Assembly (NCBI RefSeq): GCF_050003625.1
Contig: NC_134400.1
Coordinates: forward strand, 227,766,085-227,830,084
Direction of reading: 5' to 3'
Length of the DNA stretch: 64,000 nt
From: Haematobia irritans
Taxonomy: Eukaryota > Arthropoda > Insecta > Diptera > Muscidae
This document shows, one piece after another, positions 53,825 through 64,000 of the stretch. Position 1 is the stretch's first letter. Each line of letters begins with the position of its first letter. Under the pieces are notes generated by a model. That model was not told where the DNA came from. It worked only from the letters and a program-made list of their open reading frames with translations, and did no database searches. A program made the position numbers and the translations under genes.

Positions 53825-54614
53825 CCCTGCCAGCATTTCAAAGTTCCATTTCATCCTCATCGCTACCACAGACTCGTAAATGTCACCACAACCATCGCGA
53901 ACTGTGATGGGGGAAGCATATCAAAAAGTACAAAATGTACATGAAAGTATTTTGCCATCACTACTGTTAGAAGAGCCATTTTATTTTTTGTGAAACGCCA
54001 AGCGCAACCAGCTTGTTATATTTTATTTAAATAAAGACGAAAATAAAGTTCTGAAAACATAGATATTACGCTTAAAATTGTGAAAGGTATATGGTGAACA
54101 ATTTTCGACTTTCCAAATAGAATAAAGTGATCGTTTTTCAAATATTTTTCCAGGCACGCTGTCTCCATCGAAAATAAACTGGCTGATAGACGCTGCAATA
54201 TTTAACTTGCTACTTAAAACTCAACATCATTCTTTTATTAATGCAAAAAATTATGTTAAATGTGATGAGATAAACCGAAAAATGTTATATTTATAAGAAA
54301 TTATAAATGTTTAATCAAATCAATAAACATCTACACAATCGTGTTTTACTTGACCACAATGATTCTTCTACAATTACCTTAAAATGCACTTTTTCTGATA
54401 GTTTGCAGGGGTTCTTATTGGCGTCCTTCGAAATTGATCTAAATAGGCACCTAATAATTGCACTGATGAGAAACTTTTTCGTAGTAACTTGGCGTGGTAC
54501 AACTTCTCAATAGTGACGGCGCTTTTCCGACGAGTTTTTGATGTCGTATATGATTGTTTTCGACGTAGTGGGGATTCTCAGAAGCGCCCCCAAATTCAAA
54601 AAATGTTGGCAGGG
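53825..54614 (+). mobile_element. CCCTGCC element, forward copy (790 bp)
   Basis: CCCTGCCAGCATTTC...AAAAAATGTTGGCAGGG with AT on each side. This is the uninterrupted version that supplies the empty sites for the 40433-43654 and 44043-49725 insertions. Confidence 0.78.
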
Positions 54615-54904
54615 ATATATCTCCCTCCCTCCCGATTCGGTTTATCAGGCCGGATATGAATGTCTTTCGCTACACACACTTATTTTACAGTAGAGTTGGG
54701 AGTTCCTTTTTCAATTTCGTTCCCCATGTCAATGCCGCGCATTTTCTTCTCAAAGTTTGATACAATAAGTCTTTATAATCTGATTGTTCAACGCACAAAA
54801 AGGAGCGAAATAGCTGAATATAGCGAAAATGGTTTTCATAGAGCGTAAATCTGGGTATTAAGTTCGAGTTAAGGCAGATATTACGTACGAGTTTTGCCGC
54901 TAAA

Positions 54905-55139
54905 GGTGGTTATTAAGTTCGAGTTTAGTCGCTAAAATCAAAAATCACTAAAGTGAAAACTAAATCAGAAAAAATGCCATAAAATTATGCATATTTGTTT
55001 GCAGATTTCAGTATAACATGATGGGGAATATCCCAAAGAAAATTTTCACAAACTTTGTATTCCTTAAAATGGATTATTAAAGAAAAGTAATCGTGAAAAA
55101 TGACGATTTTAGCGGCTAAACTCGAACTTAATACCCACC
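54905..55139. mobile_element. GGTGGGTATTAAG-type MITE, copy 2
   Basis: GGTGGTTATTAAGTTCGAG...CTCGAACTTAATACCCACC. Preceded by a partial duplicate of its left end (54852-54904). Confidence 0.75.
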
Positions 55140-55274
55140 TTAAAGGTTTTTAAAATTATACCTATTTGATGCACATTTTATTATAATTTGATGGGGAATA
55201 GCCCAAAGCAATTTTTCACAAAGTTTATATTGTTTAAAATGGTGTATTAAAGAAAATTAATCATGAAAAATGGT

Positions 55275-56017
55275 TGTTGTTGTAACAGTTTATTGTGATT
55301 TCATCCATTTTTATGTTATACGCTTTGGTACTTCAGCTTGTGGCCAGATCGAGGAACTCTGCGACTAAGGTGGGGTGCGTCCAGAGTGACCTGGCGGTAA
55401 GTCGGGTTGGTTTAGCTGGGCAAGAGAAAAGATGACGCGTTTCGTGTGGCCCTTGATTGCAAATTGGACATACGTCAGCTACGCTGCTATCAATCACTGA
55501 TAAATAGGAATTGAGGCGGCTGCACTTGCCTGATCTTAACTGGGCTAAAACTACCCTAGTCTGCCGTGGGAGGTCTCTTTCCTCCGGTGCTATGGGCGGT
55601 GGACGGACTCCGAGAACAGGATTAACCTTGTAGCTTCTCACCGCTTCAGCTACAGTATCCTCATGAATCCTGTTCAAACCTGCCTGGTACGCTGCTTAAT
55701 CTAGAGGTTCTCTTTTGTAGCGCTGGATCTCGCGCTCTAGATTATGTATATCAACCCTTACGTTCCTGGGTGGTGGTTGTGCATCCATGAGATGGTGGTT
55801 TGGATGATTACTGCGATAACAACCCAGGAGATACTGCTTTGACAACATGTAGTTGTGTCTTCGCACAGGGATGATCTTTGTCTCCACATAAAGGTGATCC
55901 AGGGGTGTGCTGCGGAGACACCCAGTCGCAGTTTTAAGGGCAGCGTTCTGACAGGTTTGTATGTTATTCCACTGCGTATCACTAGTCTGCGGTGTCCACA
56001 CTGGCGCTGCATAGTTT
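55275..56017 (-). mobile_element. 5'-truncated jockey-like non-LTR retrotransposon
   Basis: Flanked by AAAATGGT (55267-55274, 56018-56025), an 8-bp duplication. The minus strand encodes the C-terminal end of ORF2; the 3' tail has ACAACAACA repeats at the low-coordinate end. The 5' truncation is typical of target-primed reverse transcription. Confidence 0.85.
55333..56001 (-). pseudogene. Non-LTR retrotransposon ORF2 C-terminus (one nonsense codon)
   Basis: Reads WTPQTSDTQWNNIQTCQNAA, then ATGCLRSTPLDHLYVET and VRRHNYMLSKQYLLG, the region after the RT thumb of jockey-type elements, through LRSGKCSRLNSYLSVID and a CPICNQGPHETRHLFSC cysteine/histidine motif (C-X2-C...H...C) near the C-terminus. 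A stop replaces one codon between REPLD and AAYQAG (55692-55694). It is otherwise open from 56001 to 55333, so inserted recently. The endonuclease and RT catalytic core are absent. Confidence 0.85.
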
Positions 56018-56554
56018 AAAATGGTGATTTTAGCGGCTGAACTCGAACCTTAACCACCTTAAAATCGTCATTTTTTCACGATTACTTTTCTTTGCTAATC
56101 CATTTTAAAGAATAAAAATTTTATAAAAGGTTTTCCCCATCAAGTTATATTAAAATTTGCCAAAGACTATTGATTTTATACTTTTTTAAGTGTTTTTTTA
56201 TTTTAGCGGCTAAACTCGAACTTAGTACTCACCATTAGCCGCTAATATCGAAATCAAATCTGTAAAAATAGAACGAAATTATAACTTTTACGGCAAGTTT
56301 TATTATAACTGGAAGCATATTTTAGTTCACTCGTAATAATGAATCCAATCCTTAAATCAAAACTTAATGCTTCATAACAGTCATCTGCGCAATGCATGTA
56401 ATTTAAATTGTTTTTTTCTTTTTTTGTTTTACAATTTTGTTAATGCTGTAGTTTTGCTGTTAGTAAGGTATCAATGTATGGTCCAAGAGCGCTTAATTCA
56501 TTAAATAAATCTTTGAATTCAAATTTGAAAATAAAATCGATATCGGATACCATC

Positions 56555-57251
56555 CAGTGTTGGGCAAAATTTATTCTAAATAACGAATAAATTCCATTTA
56601 GTTTTTATTTGGAATAACAAATAATTTTTTTATTCGTTTATTTGTGATCTTTTTATTTGTTATTCGAAAGTTTCAAATAAAATTTCAAATAATACACGTA
56701 TGTGAACAAAAATTTTTCTCATTACCTCCTTCGCTTGAGAACGTTTAAGGCGTTTATAGCTCTGGTACTCTTCAAACGCATCCTTACCATGTCGCCTCTT
56801 AAGGTGAGATATGAAGTTTGATGTTGAATTTTTCTCTCCTTTTATCTTAACAAAATCAGGCTCACATTTCACGCACACAGCACTGATATTCTTTACTCCG
56901 TCTTCTAAAATTCTGTAGAATTTTCCATCAAAAATGGAAAAACCAGATTCACTTGAATCACTATTTTTGGGTGTTGTACCTTCCGGTTCCATTCCTAGTT
57001 ATAAAGACAATTATCGCCTCAAAAAAAAGATTATTTTATCAGAATTCAATAAATTCAATTTATTTTTTTTCTATTCAAAAAAATTATTATTTGTAAAACA
57101 AATAACAACTAACGAATGACGAATAATTATATGTGACACAAATAAACAGATAACAGTTGAAATTTGATTTCAAAAAATTTCAAATGAAAAATAACGAATA
57201 AAAAATGATTTGTTATTTGAATAAAAAATTATTGAAAAACGCCCAACACTG
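56555..57251 (-). mobile_element. hAT derivative with BED-finger exon (697 bp)
   Basis: CAGTGTTGGGC at the left and inverted CAGTGTTGGGCG at the right, flanked by perfect 8-bp ATACCATC (56547-56554, 57252-57259). TTATTTG/CAAATAA words repeat beside both ends. The BED-type ORF lies in the centre on the minus strand; no catalytic domain. Confidence 0.88.
56660..56992 (-). CDS. BED zinc-finger N-terminus of a second hAT transposase
   Basis: 110-residue frame starting MEPEGTTPKNSDSSESGFSI. It contains VCVKCEPDFVKIKG, then SNFISHLKRRHG: C-X2-C followed by H-X4-H, the BED-finger ligands. It ends EILFETFE within the AT-rich right part, where the last residues (after KRSQAKEVM) are probably read-through of an intron or element end: ATG-GTAAT... 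could be a splice donor near 56725. DNA-binding part only; the transposase core is deleted. Confidence 0.65.
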   Translation of the reverse strand: MEPEGTTPKNSDSSESGFSIFDGKFYRILEDGVKNISAVCVKCEPDFVKIKGEKNSTSNFISHLKRRHGKDAFEEYQSYKRLKRSQAKEVMRKIFVHIRVLFEILFETFE

Positions 57252-57259
57252 ATACCATC

Positions 57260-59673
57260 TTCTCTGCCACTAACCATTTATATTTAGGTTTCCATTATTA
57301 GTGATAGTGTTAGTTTTGTTTCCCAATAAAACACATACCGTATTAATTGTAATAAGATTACATTTATTTGTGAGGGATTGTGGATATTGAAGAAAACTTT
57401 ATAATGCCATAGATGGTATACATTTCTTACAATTTGTTCTTATGCATTTTATTATTACGGTTTAATATATATATCTCTTCTATAGCTAATGATGCAAACA
57501 ATTTCTTTAGGAGTTAAATATTTCTTATTATATAATTATATGGACAAAGAATACAATTTCTCCAACTGTTGCAAATGTCGAAAGGTGTATGCAGATTTTT
57601 AGGATAAAAACGAGAGCTTAAGAAAAACTAAAAGTGAATTTTTGACTTTTTTTCTATTTGGGCATTGTATAAATTTATTTCTATGAAAATAGTTTGGTTT
57701 ATTATGTTTATCACTATTATCTTATGTTTACTTAATTACCCGAGAAAAACGCGAACGCGACCAAATTCCGCGGTGAATTTGGTTTAGGTACTTACGAAAT
57801 CACGATTGTTATATTATACTAATTTAGTTTTTATTATGTACAAATTATGCGACGTCTATTTGTGTACGATTATATTTAGAATCCGGGGCGGAGATTCATT
57901 TTATTTATACCCGACGCGAAACCGAAGCATTTGTTTATATAATACGTATTGATAATTTTGTTTGATATTCCCCTTAATTTGTTATTTATTTGTTAAAACA
58001 CAAAAAGTTTATATGCTCTTTACTATATTTATTACATATACTGTTTTAATAATAATTATAAAAAATAAGTCTTTTGTTTTCCTTTTGTTAAAAAAAATCA
58101 GATCGGAATTTACAGAGAACTCCTTAGAGGACTTTCTCTTTAATGAATTATGAATTAGTATGTGACTTCTAATTAATTAAAATAATTCAGTTTTAAAACA
58201 ATATTTATGTGTCATAATGGTAGAAATGAAACACATTTTTCGTGTGGCCACAGATGTTGTTAAAACAATATCTAAGTAAAAATTTTGTAAATAAAATCTA
58301 TGCAAATTATAACGTATATTTATAATACTATTCTTTTTTAATTGTAAGTAAATTAGAGACTTGATTAACTTCGCAAAATAATTTGTTTATCTTTAACGCG
58401 CATATTCTTTAATACGACTTTAGTTACGAACGAACGACGAATTATTTTTGCAACCGACCGAGCGACGAATTAAAACGCGAACGCGAAACCGACGAGACCC
58501 GAAACGCGACAATACAATTTCAAGCGCAGAATATACAAAATGTTTATTTCTGAGCTCTACTATTTTATTTGAGAACAATGTTTAAAACACATTTCTCAAA
58601 AATTTTAATTATTGTTTTTCATGTAAAAGATTTAAACGCGATACGACGATTTTTGTTAATACACTTTTGAATACTAAGGAAAATTATATTTTATGCATCC
58701 AAATAAATCAATGAGAAAATTAAAAGAAAAGCATGGTATTTATGTACAAATGTATTGTTTCCTACGCTTGTGATATACATTAGAAAAAAATAATTAAATG
58801 ATTTCCAATTGAGTTAAACATCTTATGAAAAAGCAAACTAAAACGTAGTATGCTGCATACACACAAAATTAATATATGGTATAATATTTCTTGTCTAGTG
58901 ATTCCTCAATGACCATTTTTACTTTACATGAACAAGTTTTTAAGAAGTACTTCATTCATTCCATATCGTTCGTAAGCCATCATGCCATCTCTTAGTTCAA
59001 AATTGCTTTCGCATTACGATAAGACAAAAGGTCATCTGTAGAGGCATTAATGAATTCATAAACGATACATTTACAAAATACATTGTAAATGGCCATCTTA
59101 AAAAACTTTTAACTAGACAAAACTATTTTCTGAAGTACACTAACGCTGGAGATTGCGTTTAACCAAAATTTAATAATGAAATTAATTTTAAAATGAAATT
59201 TGTTAGATCACTGAATGAGATTCTAGTGGGAAGTCACAATGCAATGATCTCTATCTATATGTATGATGTTGTAATTCTAAAGCATATATTGCATATTGTG
59301 TGGTTGTTAGTATAATGTTGTTTGCTTTCTAATAGCTATGGATTTTAATCTTCTTAAGTATTTTTTGATGAGACATTAATAGAATACATTAACAGTATAT
59401 CGTAATTTATTTTAATATTTAATGTCTTTATGGTTAGACCTTTTCATTTGTATCAATTATATTATTTTGCTCCGTTCACGAATGTTTTTTTAATCCTGTG
59501 ATCATAACTCTAAAACATAAATCGAAAATAGTGTCGTGTAAAAATCAAGAAAATGACAAATATTAAACTATTTCGGTATATGGTATCCCATTCATCCTCA
59601 TATTTTTGCATTTGTCCTGTTTTCCTTAACTTCACTAAACAAATCCGTGTGTTATATACAACACTATTTTTGT
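57260..59673. other. AT-rich flank downstream of Transportin
   Basis: No coding signal. It holds CG-rich islets in otherwise AT-rich DNA: 57741-57780 (AAAACGCGAACGCGACC and an inverted repeat CCAAATTC/GAATTTGG) and 58430-58512 (ACGCGAACGCGAAACC, CGACGAGACCCGAAACGCGA). The first roughly 270 bp below 59674 is probably the Transportin 3' UTR. Confidence 0.45.
59407..59412 (-). terminator. Candidate polyadenylation signal of Transportin
   Basis: AATAAA on the minus strand, about 265 nt after the stop codon, the first clear canonical hexamer found downstream. Placement is an inference. Confidence 0.4.
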
Positions 59674-59781
59674 TTAGATGCTATACATGGCCACTAAACG
59701 TTCGGATAATGTTGGAGGGAATTGATCCACAAAACGACGCCAGTTTTCCTCCCCAACTTGAGTTTTGAATCCATGTAAAAT
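59674..59781 (-). CDS. Tnpo: Transportin last coding exon
   Basis: 36 codons including the TAA stop (59674-59676), encoding [17 protein letters not shown] then [18 protein letters not shown]. Acceptor TTGTTCTAG; intron phase 0. Confidence 0.95.
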   Translation of the reverse strand: MLHGFKTQVGEENWRRFVDQFPPTLSERLVAMYSI

Positions 59782-62700
59782 CTAGAACAAAGGATAGTAA
59801 AGAAATATACATTGCATAACATTGCATCTTTTTCAAATACCTTTTGTATCATTTGATGTAGATCTTGTGGCGGATTAACCCACGATGCTATGGCGTCGCA
59901 AAAGAAGATAAAATCGGGTACGACACCTGCTGGATTGACAGTGATCATATGGCACATGCCACGAAATGCCGAATCTTTTTCGTCATTATCTCTTATGTGC
60001 CGCAAAGATGTACACCTAAATGAAAGAAAATCAAGATTGTACACAAGTGTTTAAATTAATGGTTTTTTGGTATTTTTTCAAAATCAAAAAGATGAACTTC
60101 AAACAATAATACAATAATACAATTTAAGCACACTTCATAATCAATTAAACTAAAATTGAATGCTTTACACACCACTGTCTTACAAATTCTGGCAAATAAG
60201 GAGCCACATCAACTGGGCACACATAACCTAGACGACCAATAGTTATTGCTATAAAAGAACAGAACGAAAATTAAAAGTATAAGTAAATTAAAACAATTTA
60301 AATTATGATTTTATATTAGAGGGATGTGGCTTCGATGACCACCGTCTAATTCTAAACAGCATTTTACAACTTAACGTTTTAACAGTATTACACTGAGATC
60401 AACATATTGGAGACCTTAGGGATAATCGAAGCCACGAGATAGAGAAATATATAGAAAAAACGCGGATGTTGTTGTCTTGTTTGCTAAGATAAACATATAA
60501 ACAATAGTTTATAAATAAATATTGTTTAGAAACAACGTTGTGGTTATATTCTCAAAGGTTCTCAGCAAAACAAGGTAATAGTAATGTAATATTGTAAACA
60601 AATAATAACGGACATTATCAAAGGAATGTTTTTCAATGAACTTCTACAATTTTCGCTAAAAATTTAAGGAAGTTCTATATCGTTATCTGATGCTAAGTCA
60701 ATTTTACGTCGATAATTAAACCGTAAAGGTGGGTACTAAGTTCGAGTTTAGCCGCTAAAATCAGAAATAAATCTTCAAAAACAGAATAAAATTGATGGGT
60801 AATAGCCCCAAGCAACTTTTCATAGAGATAATAGTGGATTATTAAAGAAAATTAATCGTGACAAATGGCGATTTTTATGGTTGAACTCGGAACTTAATAC
60901 CCACCTTAAGGGACTAAAAACACAAAAGAAATTTATGAAGTACACAGGTGTGCATCTGTGCTGTATTATATATTTTGTAATTTATTTAGTAATTGTCAAC
61001 CGATTCTCAAAGAAGAGCAATATATATAGAATTATTACCTGAAAAAATAAAATATCACTCACATATTAAAAATTATATATTCTACTAAAACCTATACATT
61101 AAATGCAGTTAATTATAATATTTAACGTAGAATTCCCCTTAATAATAATTAAAGAACGATGTTTTAAAGAGGAAGTTATTCACTTTGTACAAGTTTTTCA
61201 AAATAAATCGCTGTTGGACTCAAGGAATTTGAACAATATGTTTTAAGAGAAAAAGGGGAAATGATATCCAAAATTAATAAGAGTGCATACTGTACAACTT
61301 TATATGTGCAAAATAGGTGAAACTACATTACATCACCTAATCCTCTGTACAAGAATTGTATGTCATAATTTTAACCACCAACATAAATCCAACAATGAAA
61401 ACTGTCATGTTGTCCACTAATTATAGGACATTTTTAAAATAAAGGCAATTAAAATAATGTCATACAATGAAGCTAAAGTGAAAGCTACGAACAACATAAA
61501 ACCGCGTTGAAGGGAAAACAAAAAAGGAATCCAAGCAAAACCCAAAACCAAAAATCAATTGAAGCACCATGAACAACAATTAACGGCCATTTTCATGTAG
61601 CTCCGTTAGGCTTTAACTGAAAAAATTTCAACAGTTATGTTTCTAACTGACATATGGAATATATAGGCAAAATGACAGATATGCCGATAGTCCGGTTTAT
61701 AAGATCGTGAGTTAATGTAGCACTAACGGAACTTCATGAAAATTGGAGTAAATCTATCAAAAACAAAAACACCAATTCTACCATTCCAAACCTACAAACA
61801 CAAAAAAGAAATTAAATGTACTCTTCTTCTGGAAATGCATTATATGGACGAACCAACAAAGTGTTCCACTAAGTGGAAGTGGAGGGGACAAATGTATGTT
61901 AAAATTTAACCTATCTTATTTCTATAAACCATCCGAACCTATGCCCCAGTGTAGCAGTTGCGACTTCGAGGTTTTGCTTTAGCGAGTAACCTGCCACAGT
62001 CTATCGTTATTTATAATCCTAGGCTATCATATGCTTAGAATTTTTCTTAGGAATCGATCTACAAACGCAATAAATTGGTGATAGTATTAGCGACCATTCA
62101 CATTTCACAACCAAAAATAGTGTAGACTTAACGTATGCTTTTAGAAGTTTTAAGTTTGGTAGCTTGACGAATTTTGTGATGTCTCCAGACATTGACACAA
62201 AAACTCCTTTTACTTTAAGTAAACCGTTGTCGACATCTCTAAGCGTATTTTGTAAATTCTCCAGACGTGATACATTGACGCTGTTGTTGTTGATATATTC
62301 CATAACTGGTCAAAATATCTATATAATGGATTAAAACTGCATACATCTTCTTAAATACGAAACCCGCGGCTGCGTGTTAGGCGTGAGGTTTGGAACAGGT
62401 GAACATTAATTAAACACATAGTATTCACCTGTACCTTGATAATCCAAGTTGAACAATTTTCGGTGTGCAATGTCTTTCTAATCTTCTAAAGACAATTACA
62501 TCAGATAATATCGAAATTCTCCAAAATTTTAACACGCCGTAATATTTGATATCTTATATAAACTATTTCTATGTTAAAATCAATTTAGACCGAAAACCTT
62601 TGTCGTTAGTATGATGATACACTTTTCTTATATATATTCATATTTTTTATGATTGCAAATAAACTAGTAAACAAACTCCTATAGAGAAGCGTTTATGTCG

Positions 62701-64000
62701 AGTTTTAAGAAGATTTCTATCTAAAGTGAATATTATTGATTTCCAAAGTTTCACTGATATGGCTGAGTATTGATTTTTTTATTCATTTATTTATGCAACA
62801 ACGTAATATAAAAAGCCGAAACAGGCCAAATAAAAATTACACTTCGTAATACTGATTGTCGAAGGAGGGTTCCAAAAATGTCTTAATACGAATATTATGC
62901 AAAATAATAAAAATATACACCCTACTGCGATTTCAAACACATTCCCTTTATAATGTCCGATATATTTAACCGATATTGAATTATTAGTAATAACATATAC
63001 ACAGAAAAAAATATTGGAACCATATTTTTCTGTGTAGATAAAATGACAATAAGTTAATTATGCGTTATTTCCTGAACAAAATTTCCAAAATATTGTACAT
63101 TTCAATGTTATGAAATTCATTATCCTTTCTTGAAAACAGATTGCTTCGAAATACTAAAACACTGTGACAACGAACTTTGATCTAACATCGACACATCAAT
63201 TTGATATGTAGTTGAATTACCTGTGTTCTCCAATAAAGTTTTGGGAGTATTCGGTCGGTTTATAATTATAATTAACTCTTTTAGCACAAGTTGAATGAAT
63301 TGCCTTGTTTCTTCACCTAAAACAAAAACCATAGGAAGTTTAAAATATATCATTTATCGTATATTGCACTATCCTACCCAGCTTCATACATATTTCACCA
63401 ATAGCCCATGTTGCGTTATTACAAACTGAAATATAGTCGGGATTTAAATTTTGACCCAATATAGGGAAAAATTCTGACATAAATGGATGAACATGTTGGA
63501 AACAAGCTTTAGTTAAGTCTCCTAATAAAGCGAATGACGATTGACGAACCTAAAATTATTTATACTTTATCTGTTTTTTATTCAAAGTATTTCACCAACA
63601 TACCTCCGGGAGGACATCTTGCATGCACTGGTACAATAATTGCATTATGGTACTATTTGCCACCAACGACTCAATATGCCCATCTAAACCTTCAGCCAAG
63701 CCAGAGAGTAAGTCTAATGCCACAATCATTCGTTCCTTATCAGGATGGTCAATGCCAGGATTCTGTTTACAAGCCTAAAAATTTTTATTATTAAATATGT
63801 ATACGTACCCAGGTTTATAAAATATGTATACGTACCATGTCCTGATTGATTGTTTGTTCAATTAACGATATGCATCTTCTATAAACAGGGTCGCAATAAG
63901 GCAAAAAACCAGATTGCAATGCGGTAGCTATACTGGACAAGCATTCCAACAATGGAAATAAATCCTTGTCATCGTCTTTGAGTAAATTCCACTTTTCTAT
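59674..64000 (-). CDS. Tnpo: Transportin (karyopherin beta-2), 3' part of gene, continues beyond window
   Basis: Nuclear import receptor of the importin-beta family. It binds PY-NLS cargo (hnRNP-type proteins) in the cytoplasm, carries it through nuclear pores and releases it on RanGTP binding. Seven exons are visible: >63836-64000, 63604-63774, 63378-63549, 63221-63316, 60173-60248, 59841-60015 and 59674-59781. They join in frame with GT-AG introns and give about 280 C-terminal residues of HEAT repeats that match vertebrate transportin-1 almost residue by residue in places: [68 protein letters not shown]. The protein ends ERLVAMYSI. The usual length is about 890 residues, so roughly the first two thirds lie outside. 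Introns are short except one of 2972 bp (60249-63220) that holds a MITE. No frame damage; this is the one clear host gene. Confidence 0.96.
59841..60015 (-). CDS. Tnpo: Transportin exon encoding [19 protein letters not shown]
   Basis: 175 nt; its first base completes a Trp codon. Acceptor TTTCATTTAG, donor AAG-GTATTT. Encodes [15 protein letters not shown] near its end. Confidence 0.95.
60173..60248 (-). CDS. Tnpo: Transportin exon encoding [20 protein letters not shown]
   Basis: 76 nt, acceptor TTTTATAG, donor after CAGTG (GTGTGT). Joins phase 1 upstream and leaves two bases of a Trp codon downstream. Confidence 0.94.
60249..63220 (-). other. Long Transportin intron
   Basis: 2972 bp between the LLENT exon and the ITIGRL exon. 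It holds a MITE (60728-60905), an inverted repeat GTGGCTTCGAT/ATCGAAGCCAC (60326-60435) and a 94-codon minus-strand frame at 62019-62303 with no family I recognise. The rest is AT-rich and without signal. Confidence 0.8.
60728..60905. mobile_element. GGTGGGTACTAAG-type MITE in Transportin intron
   Basis: GGTGGGTACTAAGTTCGAG...GAACTTAATACCCACC, followed by TTAA. 178 bp, same family as 52094-52316. Located in the host gene's long intron. Confidence 0.8.
63221..63316 (-). CDS. Tnpo: Transportin exon encoding [20 protein letters not shown]
   Basis: 96 nt, acceptor TTTTGTTTTAG, donor ACAG-GTAATTC, phase 1 at both ends. Confidence 0.95.
63378..63549 (-). CDS. Tnpo: Transportin exon encoding [20 protein letters not shown]
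   Basis: 172 nt, 57 codons plus one base; acceptor AATTTTAG, donor G-GTAGGA. Also encodes [14 protein letters not shown]. Confidence 0.96.
63604..63774 (-). CDS. Tnpo: Transportin exon encoding [20 protein letters not shown]
   Basis: 171 nt, exactly 57 codons, phase 0 at both ends; donor GAG-GTATGT. Ends MQDVLPE. Confidence 0.96.
63836..64000 (-). CDS. Tnpo: Transportin exon (cut by window edge)
   Basis: Encodes [20 protein letters not shown], then [14 protein letters not shown]; donor ATG-GTACGT. The exon continues beyond 64000. Confidence 0.94.

Larger units (their letters stand above)
55140..56058. mobile_element. GGTGGGTATTAAG-type MITE, copy 3, split by a LINE
   Basis: Pieces 55140-55274 and 56018-56058 share internal words with the other copies (GATGGGGAATAGCCCAAAGC; GATTTTAGCGGCTGAACTCG). 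The 743-bp non-LTR insertion lies between them. Its left terminus is degenerate. A fourth copy follows at 56059-56233. Confidence 0.65.

Noticed and set aside
52346..54614. One large foldback transposon instead of two elements
   Set aside because: Each arm has its own complete pair of CCCTGCC ends and its own 2-bp flanks, and one has a separate empty site; two insertions explain it better, though joint movement is not excluded.
60173..60248. Transportin region as a processed pseudogene
   Set aside because: All visible exons are separated by proper GT-AG introns with matching phases and no stops, so it is the authentic gene.
60326..60435. Box C/D snoRNA in the Transportin intron
   Set aside because: The stem would include the would-be C box, and the only CTGA is far from the 3' stem; the layout does not fit.

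Overview
The window looks like one stretch of a large, repeat-rich, AT-rich genome of a higher (probably calyptrate) fly. This is an inference from three things: an insect-like Transportin gene with short introns at the right end, fly-type copia and gypsy retrotransposons, and tRNA-headed SINEs and MITE families of the kind common in muscid and blow-fly DNA. Almost everything left of about 57 kb is transposable-element sequence, much of it nested. No bacterial-type gene, operon, CRISPR array or phage was found. Layout. 1-5.2 kb: end of an interspersed repeat with 153-bp internal units, then repeat copy A (family S, named here) carrying splice-site-bounded modules and two younger insertions. 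5.2-17 kb: a decayed Ty1/copia element whose reverse-transcriptase gene is split by a young Ty3/gypsy insertion arranged LTR-internal-LTR-internal(deleted)-LTR, flanked by one 4-bp ATAT target duplication. 17-25.2 kb: DNA elements with CAC...GTG ends and TA duplications that carry tRNA-like modules, a SINE with a 10-bp duplication, a 1.4-kb element with 8-bp duplications, a mariner remnant and a 248-bp tandem duplication. 25.8-30.5 kb: a second 153-bp-unit repeat and low-information sequence. 30.7-36.4 kb: family S copies B and C, in the opposite orientation to A. 37.9-40.2 kb: a decayed non-LTR retrotransposon split by a CAC...GTG element. 40.4-50.1 kb: one small DNA element blown apart by 3.2-kb and 5.7-kb insertions, which themselves hold piggyBac-like, hAT, pogo-like and SINE insertions. 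50.2-57.3 kb: more nested elements, a 5'-truncated jockey-like element and a second BED-finger hAT derivative. 57.3-59.6 kb: AT-rich flank. 59.67-64 kb: the 3' part of Transportin on the minus strand. Many repeats occur twice or more, so several insertions can be read against an empty site inside the same window. This fixes element ends and target duplications at the base level for 967-1881, 20352-20695, 31607-31883, 34750-35030, 35964-36334, 40433-43654, 44043-49725, 50366-51822, 52346-53133 and 55275-56017. Two observations stand out. Copy B of family S lacks exactly the GT-AG interval that copies A and C contain. The gypsy element has lost protease, reverse transcriptase and RNase H yet keeps open Gag-like and integrase frames and indistinguishable LTRs. 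The only host protein-coding gene recognised is Transportin (nuclear import receptor).
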